Shown: one piece after another, positions 7,392-14,600 of the stretch
How positions within the stretch are numbered: the first letter of the stretch is position 1
Layout of the letters: each line of letters begins with the position of its first letter
Origin: Desulfurellales bacterium
GTDB lineage: Bacteria; Campylobacterota_A; Desulfurellia; Desulfurellales; Hippeaceae
Direction of reading: 5' to 3'
Assembly: GCA_027064405.1 (NCBI GenBank)
Contig: JAMOPP010000040.1
Span: 1-16,694 of the forward strand
Length of the DNA: 16,694 nucleotides
Notes under the pieces: generated by a model
The model's input: the letters and a program-made list of their open reading frames with translations, nothing else
What the model was told of the DNA's origin: nothing
Databases searched by the model: none
Made by a program: the position numbers and the translations under genes

Positions 7392-9934
7392 GTTAAAACC
7401 TCATAAAGTTTACTCTTAATTAAGCTTGTCATTTTATCAGAATAAACTTTTTTGAATCTCTCGTCAACTATATAAAATGTATCAATTGCAATTGTGCCCT
7501 TTGTGTCTAAAATAAACATACCGATATACAGTTTAAAACGCAAAAATACCTTTGTGATATCATATAAAAGCGCCATTCTGTCAGGCGCATATATTCTTAT
7601 TACTGTGTATAAATCACTTAAGTTATTATCTATTGTTATATTTATCTGAGTTAATGATATTTCTAATTTTGCCTTTTCCCTTCTGCTTAGAAAGGTGTGT
7701 TTTTTATTTGATATACATTTATCAAGATCCAAAGTTTTTTTGTATGTATCCATAAGCATTTTTTCTATTGAATCAGCTTTAAGTTCTATCTGATTCGGTA
7801 TATTTATATCAAATATATCTATAATCATATTGTTTTTCAGGTTATAAGATTTTGCAGAAACTATATTTACCGAAAGGCAGGTTAGTACTCCGCATATTTT
7901 GTTGAAAAAGCCAAATTCATTTTTGTAGTGAACTAAAATTTTATCTATATCTTTGCCTGTATAATATAAAAAAACCGATTTTCCCGTTCTACTTATATTT
8001 TTTATGTATGTGGCAATGCTGCGAGCCTCTATATCATTGAATATATTATCCGGAAAATTTTCTATTAAATCCGTATAATTTTCTCCAAGTATGCTTTTTA
8101 CTACTCTTTTTGATTCTTTTGCATTTGTTTCTATGAATTTATCGTAATTTTTGTTTTCAAACGAGTATGTAGACTGTATATATAAAGATTCAATTAAGTC
8201 TTCTCTCCATGAATTCCATACATCGTCATTTACGGATTTCAAATCTGCATAGGTCACAAGTGACAGTAGATTAAGTTTATTTTTATCATCAACAATAGAT
8301 GTAAAATCTTTTATGGTTTTACTGTCCTCTAAATCCCTTGAAGATATGATTTTATTTATTAAAAGGTGGTTTTTTACCAAAAAAACAAGTTTATTTGTTA
8401 AATCTTTGCCTAATTTTAACCTTTTTGCTATATTCTTTGCGAGTTTTGCGCCGACAATATCATGAGATTTCTTTTCAATTTTACCTATGTCATGAAGCAA
8501 CATAGATAGTCTTAAAATAAATATATCGTGATCTTCAAGATTTTTCCATATATGACTCAATCTATTTAAAAAGGTTTTCGGTACATCAAAGTCAAAAAGT
8601 TTATCAAGATGTTCCAAAGATTGAATGGAGTGTTCGTCAACCGTATATTTGTGGTATAGACTGTACTCCGTCAAACAGCATATATTGCCGAATTCAGGTA
8701 TGTATTTATCTATAAGACCTGTGGCATGCATCATTCTTATCGTCTTGCCTATTGGTTTTTTTAAAGATAGTATATTCCTAAAAACGAAAGCTATAGATTT
8801 ATTGCTGTGATTTTTCCTTATTTGACCGTTGATTGTGGATTTGATTTTGTCGATTGTGTCAAGAGAAATTTCCATATCGTAAACTGCCGAATAGTAGAAA
8901 ATATAGAACACATCAATTATATTTATTTGCTCTTTATAGAAGACTATTTTTCTGTTGTTTATTGAGATGTTGTCATTGATTTGAAAAGAATCGTTTTTTA
9001 AAGACGGTTTATTGGAAAAAAGCTTTATATATTTCTCTACTATTCTCTCTAAATTTCTCGAATAGTAGTAATATTTTCTCATAAGTTTTTCTGTAGAACT
9101 AAAGCGACGTGAAGATTCGTAGCCCATCTCCTTTGCTACCTGCTCTCTTAAATCAAGGTGAAGTATGTCTGTTTTTTTATCGGTAGAAAAGTGCATAGCA
9201 TTTCTAAGTTGCCACAGGAAATAGAGGGCATTTCTAAGTTGATTATAATCAGAAAGAGTTATGATGCCCCTTTTCTTCATATCTAAAGCACCGTGTGTTG
9301 AGAATAAAACTCTACCTATCCAAATTAGGGTATGGTAGTCGCGTAGGGCGCCAACGCCTTCTTTTATGTTTGGCTCCAATACAAATACCGTATTGCCGTA
9401 AAGCTTATGCCTTTCTTTAAGGTAGCGTGTCTGTTTTTTTAAGAACTTTTGAGTCTCATATTTAACTATGTCATTTTCTAAAATCTTAGAATATTCTTTA
9501 AATAGTTTTTTATTCCCAAATAGAAACCTTGAATCTAAAAGAGATGTTTTTATCGTATTGTCATTTTTTGATAAATCTATGCACTCCTTTATTGTGCGCA
9601 CCGATATGCTACACTCATATTTTAATCCGTAAAAAAGGTCGTACAACTTTCTGACCATACTTTCTTCTACTTGAGTTTTATTTTCTGTAAGAATCATTAT
9701 GTCTATATCAGAATACGGATTAAGCTGTTTTCTACCATATCCTCCGACGGCAATAATGCAAAAGTTGTTTTTACTGTAGCGTTGAGCAAGGAGTTCTTTT
9801 ATGAGGTTGTCTACCCATTGTGTATATTTTTTTACGATGTATCTAACCTTACCCCTTTTGCTGTTTTCTTCTCTTAACACTTTAAAAAGTTTAGATTTTT
9901 CTTTAATTTTATTTTCTAAAAATTCACGCCACAT
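7388..9934 (-). CDS. glnD: [Protein-PII] uridylyltransferase / uridylyl-removing enzyme GlnD
   Basis: The glutamine sensor that uridylylates PII (GlnB/GlnK) when nitrogen is scarce and removes UMP when glutamine is high. The 848-residue length is usual. Order: nucleotidyltransferase domain with GGYGRKQLNPYSDIDIMIL (about 64-82; metal-binding Asp76 and Asp78); the GlnD linker/PII-UTase helical region; an HD domain with DEH at 433-435 and HDIGK with His481-Asp482; and two C-terminal ACT domains (about 660-735 and 770-848), which bind glutamine. All catalytic elements look intact, so both activities are expected. It is the first gene of the minus-strand operon. ATG 9934 has no good Shine-Dalgarno; an extended -10-like element lies only a few bases upstream, so a nearly leaderless message is possible. 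No PII gene is in the window. Confidence 0.95.
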   Translation of the reverse strand: MWREFLENKIKEKSKLFKVLREENSKRGKVRYIVKKYTQWVDNLIKELLAQRYSKNNFCIIAVGGYGRKQLNPYSDIDIMILTENKTQVEESMVRKLYDLFYGLKYECSISVRTIKECIDLSKNDNTIKTSLLDSRFLFGNKKLFKEYSKILENDIVKYETQKFLKKQTRYLKERHKLYGNTVFVLEPNIKEGVGALRDYHTLIWIGRVLFSTHGALDMKKRGIITLSDYNQLRNALYFLWQLRNAMHFSTDKKTDILHLDLREQVAKEMGYESSRRFSSTEKLMRKYYYYSRNLERIVEKYIKLFSNKPSLKNDSFQINDNISINNRKIVFYKEQINIIDVFYIFYYSAVYDMEISLDTIDKIKSTINGQIRKNHSNKSIAFVFRNILSLKKPIGKTIRMMHATGLIDKYIPEFGNICCLTEYSLYHKYTVDEHSIQSLEHLDKLFDFDVPKTFLNRLSHIWKNLEDHDIFILRLSMLLHDIGKIEKKSHDIVGAKLAKNIAKRLKLGKDLTNKLVFLVKNHLLINKIISSRDLEDSKTIKDFTSIVDDKNKLNLLSLVTYADLKSVNDDVWNSWREDLIESLYIQSTYSFENKNYDKFIETNAKESKRVVKSILGENYTDLIENFPDNIFNDIEARSIATYIKNISRTGKSVFLYYTGKDIDKILVHYKNEFGFFNKICGVLTCLSVNIVSAKSYNLKNNMIIDIFDINIPNQIELKADSIEKMLMDTYKKTLDLDKCISNKKHTFLSRREKAKLEISLTQINITIDNNLSDLYTVIRIYAPDRMALLYDITKVFLRFKLYIGMFILDTKGTIAIDTFYIVDERFKKVYSDKMTSLIKSKLYEVLT

Positions 9935-9941
9935 AAAACCA

Positions 9942-9950
9942 ATTCTAACA
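9942..9950 (-). promoter_or_regulatory. Weak extended -10 element before glnD
   Basis: On the minus strand TGT-TAGAAT (9950-9942) matches an extended -10 (TAGAAT is five of six). The corresponding -35 position is a poor TTTAAA. Initiation would fall at or next to the glnD ATG (9934), giving a leaderless transcript, which agrees with the missing Shine-Dalgarno. Tentative. Confidence 0.3.
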
Positions 9951-10042
9951 CATATTTTCTATTTTTTAAATAGTCTTATTGAAAATTGGGTAGATAAAAA
10001 CTATATTTTTTAAAATCGTTTTGCTACTGTGCGATAATCTTG

Positions 10043-10113
10043 GCAAGCAAAAATAGCATATCATTTTTATAATTAACCGGCAAATATGCCTCAAGGATAT
10101 AAATTTTGCTTGC
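10043..10113. repeat. Spaced inverted repeat in the glnD-aroF divergent region
   Basis: GCAAGCAAAA (10043-10052) and its exact reverse complement TTTTGCTTGC (10104-10113) are 61 bp apart start to start. The match extends to TTGGCAAGCAAAA if one base is skipped. The right copy overlaps the -35 of the leader/aroF promoter. A small dyad, GGCA-AATA-TGCC (10079-10090), sits between them. It could be an operator pair or coincidental; no regulator is identified. The rest of 9935-10109 is AT-rich, with no credible gene. Confidence 0.4.
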
Positions 10114-10137
10114 AATTTAAAAAACATATGATATACT
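10110..10137 (+). promoter_or_regulatory. Promoter of the aro leader and aroF
   Basis: TTGCAA (10110-10115, four of six) is separated by 16 nt from TATACT (10132-10137, five of six). The predicted start is near A10144, only about three bases before the leader ATG at 10147. This is the only plausible promoter just ahead of the leader ORF and is oriented toward aroF. Confidence 0.55.
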
Positions 10138-10146
10138 CCCCCCATT

Positions 10147-10227
10147 ATGTTGGGTAAGGTGTATTTTTCGGATTCTTTTTCATACAATTCTTTTTCATAT
10201 TACTGGTTTTTTTATAGCGGAGGATAA
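10147..10227 (+). CDS. Aromatic-rich leader peptide of the aroF attenuator (26 aa)
   Basis: A 26-codon ORF, ATG 10147 to TAA 10225-10227. Eleven of 26 residues are aromatic: Tyr at 6, 13, 18, 19, 23; Phe at 7, 11, 16, 21, 22; Trp at 20. They concentrate in DSFSY (9-13), NSFSY (14-18) and YWFFY (19-23), just before the stop. By analogy with trp/phe leader peptides, a ribosome would stall here when charged tRNA-Tyr, -Phe or -Trp is low and so control the downstream terminator. No Shine-Dalgarno precedes the ATG; the promoter position suggests a near-leaderless message. GGAGGA, encoding the last two Gly codons, lies directly before the stop. T-rich DNA encodes Phe easily by chance, but the TAC/TAT and TGG codons, the terminator and the downstream DAHP synthase together make chance unlikely. 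Confidence 0.75.
   Translation: MLGKVYFSDSFSYNSFSYYWFFYSGG
10172..10199 (+). repeat. In-frame 15-nt tandem duplication within the leader peptide
   Basis: ATTCTTTTTCATA occurs at 10172-10184 and again at 10187-10199, a period of 15 nt or exactly five codons. It encodes the successive blocks DSFSY and NSFSY, doubling the number of Phe and Tyr control codons without shifting the frame. Confidence 0.75.
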
Positions 10228-10274
10228 TCTACCCTTTAATTAGTTGTAAATTTTTAAGCCGTTTGGGTAGGTTG
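10225..10274 (+). promoter_or_regulatory. Predicted antiterminator pairing of the aroF attenuator
   Basis: TAATCTACCC (10225-10234) can pair with GGGTAGGTTG (10265-10274) over ten consecutive base pairs, two of them G-U. The 3' arm is the loop-proximal part of the terminator's left strand, so this pairing competes with formation of the terminator hairpin. The 5' arm begins at the leader stop codon, so a ribosome that reaches the stop would cover it and allow termination. A ribosome stalled at the YYWFFY codons would leave it free. Seen by manual pairing; no folding energy was computed. I found no strong pairing that would sequester 10225-10234 upstream (only GGGTA 10152-10156). Confidence 0.65.
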
Positions 10275-10300
10275 AAAAATCGACTCAAACGGCTTTTTTT
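10256..10300 (+). terminator. Intrinsic terminator (attenuator) between leader peptide and aroF
   Basis: AAGCCGTTTG (10256-10265) pairs perfectly over 10 bp with CAAACGGCTT (10286-10295). An inner GTTG/CGAC helix (10271-10274 with 10281-10284) closes an AAAAAT loop. A run of seven T (10294-10300) follows. The T-run lies on the aroF side only, so it acts on plus-strand transcription, 32 nt before the aroF start. Confidence 0.88.
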
Positions 10301-10332
10301 ATTTAATTTTTAAAAAATTTTAGGAGGTTTTT

Positions 10333-11361
10333 ATGATAGTTGTTATGAAAGGCAAGTCTTCTGAGGAAGATATTAAGCGGGTAAAATCAAAAATTGAAAC
10401 TATGGGTTTTTCAGCTCATATTTCAAAGGGTAGCGAAAGAACCGTTGTGGGTGTTGTTGGGAGTGTCGATAAAGATAAGTTGAAATCAGACCCTGTTGCA
10501 TTTTTAAAAACCGATAATGCCGTAGATAGGGTTTATGCCGTATCAAAACCCTACAAATTGGCAGCAAGGGAGAGTCAGAGAGAAAACACCATTGTTAATG
10601 TAAAAGGTATTGAGGTGGGCGGAGATAACTTTACAATCATAGCAGGACCTTGTTCTGTTGAAAGCCGAGAGCAGATGATGACAACAGCAAAGGGTGTAAA
10701 ACAGTGCTCTGCAAAAATGCTAAGAGGTGGTGCATTTAAGCCGAGAACATCACCATACACATTTCAGGGTATGGGAGAAGACGGTTTAAAATTGATGAAA
10801 GAAGCGTCTGAAGCTACCAATATGCCGATTGTTACTGAAGTTATGAACCCTAAAGATTTGGATGTTGTGCTTAAATATGCAGATGTACTACAGATAGGCG
10901 CAAGAAATGTTCAGAACTTTTCTCTTTTGAGGTTGGTTGGACAGACTGATAAACCCATTTTGTTAAAAAGAGGTATGTCTACAACTATACAGGAATTTTT
11001 AATGAGTGCAGAATATGTTATGAGTGAAGGAAATGCGGATGTTATACTTTGCGAACGAGGAATTAGGACATTTGAGACAGCTACGAGAAGCACTTTGGAT
11101 ATTTCTGCAATTCCCGTATTGAAAAAAGAGACCCATTTGCCAATTTTAATTGACCCTTCTCATGCTGCAGGTGTTAAAGATTATGTTCCCGCTTTATCTA
11201 AAGCTGCTGTTGCTGCGGGCGCAGACGGACTTCTTATAGAGGTTCATTATAAACCTGAGATTGCCGTATCCGATGCCGCTCAACAACTCAATATAGAAGA
11301 ATTTTGTGAGCTTTCAAAGGATATAAAAAAGCTTGCTGAAGTTGTGGGTAAAAAAATATAA
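10333..11361 (+). CDS. aroF: 3-deoxy-7-phosphoheptulonate (DAHP) synthase, type I-beta with N-terminal regulatory domain
   Basis: Condenses phosphoenolpyruvate and erythrose 4-phosphate to DAHP, the committed first step of the shikimate pathway to Tyr, Phe and Trp. The 342 residues split into a ferredoxin-like domain (about 1-72) and a TIM barrel (about 85-342). Motifs are AGPCSVE with metal-ligand Cys107, GAFKPRTSPY (133-142, PEP binding) and IDPSHAAG (about 274) with the conserved His. This is the architecture of the Thermotoga maritima-type enzyme, in which the N-terminal domain mediates Tyr/Phe inhibition; the same is inferred here. AGGAGG (10322-10327) lies 5 nt before ATG 10333. Upstream are a leader peptide and an attenuator. 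It is followed by a hairpin at 11384-11420, with no downstream gene on this strand, so it appears monocistronic. Confidence 0.95.
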   Translation: MIVVMKGKSSEEDIKRVKSKIETMGFSAHISKGSERTVVGVVGSVDKDKLKSDPVAFLKTDNAVDRVYAVSKPYKLAARESQRENTIVNVKGIEVGGDNFTIIAGPCSVESREQMMTTAKGVKQCSAKMLRGGAFKPRTSPYTFQGMGEDGLKLMKEASEATNMPIVTEVMNPKDLDVVLKYADVLQIGARNVQNFSLLRLVGQTDKPILLKRGMSTTIQEFLMSAEYVMSEGNADVILCERGIRTFETATRSTLDISAIPVLKKETHLPILIDPSHAAGVKDYVPALSKAAVAAGADGLLIEVHYKPEIAVSDAAQQLNIEEFCELSKDIKKLAEVVGKKI

Positions 11362-11383
11362 AAAGTCAAGGGTTTTGTATGCT

Positions 11384-11420
11384 TGCCAATATTTCCACCT
11401 CCGAGGTCGAAATATTGGCA
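11384..11420 (+). terminator. Long hairpin downstream of aroF
   Basis: TGCCAATATTTC (11384-11395) is perfectly complementary to GAAATATTGGCA (11409-11420). After one C/C mismatch, an inner ACCT/AGGT helix closes a CCG loop, for 16 bp in 37 nt. It starts 22 nt after the aroF stop. There is no clean T-run (CAATTTGTT follows), so termination or 3'-end protection of the aroF mRNA is inferred. Confidence 0.5.
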
Positions 11421-11628
11421 CAATTTGTTATGGGTAAAGGTGTGCTTTTTTCTATGATAAATATGAAGAGTATGGCAAATAATGAAAATAGAAGGTGAGA
11501 TGAAAATTAATAGATAGAAATTGAAACCCGAATTTTAATTTTTCTTCAGGTTAGTTTCACACTGTTTGTAAAAGATTGTTTAATTCTATTAAAAATAAAA
11601 AGAGGCTTACACTTTATCTTGATAAGTA
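11421..11628. other. Convergent intergenic stretch with no recognisable gene
   Basis: Between the two hairpins of the aroF-pyruvate carboxylase gap the sequence is AT-rich. It holds no ORF with a ribosome-binding site and coding character, no tRNA-like cloverleaf and no repeat array. A short imperfect dyad, ACTTTATC/GATAAGT, occurs at 11611-11627. I see nothing else in it. Confidence 0.5.
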
Positions 11629-11656
11629 GGTGCACCTATAGGCTTATGGGTGCACC
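11629..11656 (-). terminator. Strong palindromic hairpin downstream of pyruvate carboxylase
   Basis: GGTGCACCTATA (11629-11640) pairs with TATGGGTGCACC (11645-11656) over 12 bp with one G-U and a 4-nt loop. Each arm contains the self-complementary octamer GGTGCACC. It lies 26 nt after the pyruvate carboxylase stop on the minus strand. No T-run follows directly; a T-rich CTCTTTTTATTTTT tract appears about 30 nt further on. Probable transcript end or processing hairpin. Confidence 0.5.
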
Positions 11657-11682
11657 GGAGATGTCGTTTTGCTATCCATTTT

Positions 11683-14600
11683 CTAAGCAAGTTTAATTAT
11701 TAAATCACCTGAATCTATATTATCATTTTCATTTAGATAAATTTTCTCAACTACACCATCTGTATTTGCCTTTATTTTTGTTTCTATTTTCATAGCCTCG
11801 GTTACGGCAAGCAGGTCGTCTTTTTTCACTTTGTCACCCTCTTTAACCTTTATGGCGACAATCTTACCCGGCATAGCAGAACATACATCGTAAGGGTTTT
11901 TTATATCACCCTTAATATTTGATTTTATGTTTGATGCCATTTTTTCATCTTTAATATCTACATTCCTTGCCTGACCGTTAAGCTCAAAATAGACTCTCCT
12001 TAGTCCTTTTTTATTCAATTCACCAAGGCCAAGATATTTAATAATCAAGGTTTTACCCTCTTCTACATTTACCTCTATCTCTTCCTCTTTTTTCAAGGGA
12101 TAAAAAAATGACTTTGTATCGAAAATCATAGCATCACCGTAGGTATTTCTGAAATTCACAAAATCTTTAAACACAGCCGGATACAAAGCATATGAAATAA
12201 CCTCTTCATCACTGAATTCTCTTAGAAACTCATCTTCAAGCTCTTTTTTTGCTTTTTTAAAATCATAATCTTTTAATAATTGACCCGGTCTTTTGTTTAT
12301 AGGCTTTTCATCTTTAAGTATAATTTTCCTTAGCTCTTCAGGAAATCCTCCATACGGCTGTCCAAGCATACCCTTGAAAAAACTTACCACTGAATCGGGG
12401 AATGAGAAATTCTGACCATTTTTTAACAAATCTTCAGGTTCTATCGAATTCTGAACCAAAAAAAGTGCCAAGTCTCCGACAACCTTTGACGACGGTGTAA
12501 CCTTAATCAAATCTCCAAGAAGAATGTTAACTTTGGCATACATATTCTTAATTTTTTCCCATTTATCTATAAGACCCAATGATTCCACCTGAACAATAAG
12601 ATTTGAATACTGGCCTCCGGGTATTTCGTGTTTATAAACCTCAGCCGTTGGGGCTTTCAAACCGCTTTCAAACGGAAAATAATATCTTCTTACCTTTTCA
12701 AAATAGTTAGATGCCTCCTGTGCCTTATCCTTATTAATAAGTATAGGTTTTTGACTTGATTCCAATGCTTCCACTATGGAATTTAAACTTGGCTGGCTTG
12801 TCAATCCGCTTAATGAGCTCATAGATAAATCAACTATATCGGCTCCACCTTCTATAGCCATAAGTACGCTTGCCTCTCCATTACCACTTGTATCATGAGT
12901 GTGATAATGTATTGGAAGCCCCGTTTCTTCTTTTATTGATTTTACAAGAACCTTAGCTGCATAGGGTTTTATTAATCCTGCCATATCCTTAATTGCTATG
13001 ATATCAGCTCCGGCATCTGCAAGCTCTCTTGATAATTTAACATAATAATCAAGCGTGTATTTAGTTTTAGATTTATTAAGAATATCACCTGTATAACTTA
13101 TGGCGGCTTCACATATTTTTCCGTTATTTTTTACCTCTTCCATTGCGGGTTTTAGCTGTTCAACCCAGTTAAAACAATCGAATATTCTAAACACATCTAT
13201 ACCGTTTTTTGATGCTGTTCTTATAAATTCCTTTACAACATTATCGGGATAATTTGTATATCCTACGGTATTTGATGCTCTAAGAAGCATTTGAAAAAGT
13301 ATATTCGGTATCTTTTCTTTTAGTTTTATTAATCTGTCCCACGGAGATTCTTTTAAAAATCTGTAAGCTACATCAAATGTTGCACCGCCCCACATTTCCA
13401 ACGAAAACAGATTATTTAAGTAATAAGCGTATAAATCGGCAACATTCAGCATATCAATAGTTCTAATTCTTGTCGCTAAAAGAGATTGATGCGCATCTCT
13501 AAATGTAGTATCCGTAATCATAACCTCTTTAGAATGTTTTAGACAGCTGATTACTCCCTCAACACCCTCTCTTAGTAACCTATCCCTTGAACCTGCCGGT
13601 ATCTTTTTCCCAAATTTTTCTTTGTATGTATTTATTGTAGGAAGAATTACACCCTCTGGTATTACTGCATTTGATGGATTGTTGACTATATTGTTAGCTA
13701 AAAATTTCAAAGCTTTTGTAGCTCTATCTTTTCTCTTTCGCGCATTAAAAAGTTCTTTTGTGGTGTCTATAAAATTTGTATTAAACTGACCATTCATAAA
13801 CTTTTCATTTCTTACAACATTTTCCAAAAATTGTAGATTTGTCTTTGGACCCCTTATTCTAAACTCCTTCAAAACCCTTGCCATTTTTTTTGCACTACTT
13901 TTAAAGCTAAGAGCCCAAGTCGATACCTTAACAAGCAGAGAGTCATAGTAAGGTGTAATTCTTGCATTTGTATATGCATTACCGGCATCAAGCCTTACAC
14001 CAAAACCTGCAGGAGAGCGATAAACCTTTATTTCTCCTGTGTCCGGCACAAAATCGTTGTTTGCATCCTCGGTAGTAATTCTGCACTGTATGGAATATCC
14101 CCTTTTTGTGACATCTTTTTGTGACTTAATAGATATTTCATTATCGGATAATTTCTTACCTTCCGCTATTAATATTTGAGTTTGAACAAGATCCACTCCC
14201 GTTACCATTTCAGTAACCGTATGTTCAACCTGTATTCTCGGATTGACCTCCAAGAAATAAAAATCCCCGTTCTCACCAACAAGAAACTCAACGGTTGCAG
14301 CGCCAATTATACCTGACTCTTTTGCAATTTTTATAGCGGACTCATACAAGTTGTTAAGCGTCTCCTGTTTTACATTAACAGAGGGAGCTATTTCTATCAT
14401 TTTCTGATGTCTTCTTTGTATTGAACAGTCTCTTTCGTAAAGATGAACTACATTGCCAAATTTATCAGACAGAATTTGAACCTCTATATGTTTTGGATTT
14501 TCTATATATTTTTCTATTATCAAATCATCTCTGCCGAAGGAATTTTGTGCTTCTCTTTTTACGGACTCAAAATTGTCATTTACATCTTTTTCATTATAAA

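Noticed and set aside
9966..10187. A 73-codon minus-strand ORF across the divergent region
   Set aside because: It overlaps the aroF leader ORF and promoter on the other strand, has no ribosome-binding site and reads like random AT-rich translation.
10144..10332. T-box riboswitch or other ligand-binding riboswitch upstream of aroF
   Set aside because: No T-box consensus (the UGGN antiterminator bulge context) and no long structured aptamer are visible; the aromatic codons and compact pairing fit leader-peptide attenuation better.
11421..11628. Small RNA or short peptide gene in the aroF-pyc gap
   Set aside because: I looked for a promoter-hairpin-T-run unit or an ORF with a ribosome-binding site and found only very short ORFs (about 11 codons) without support.
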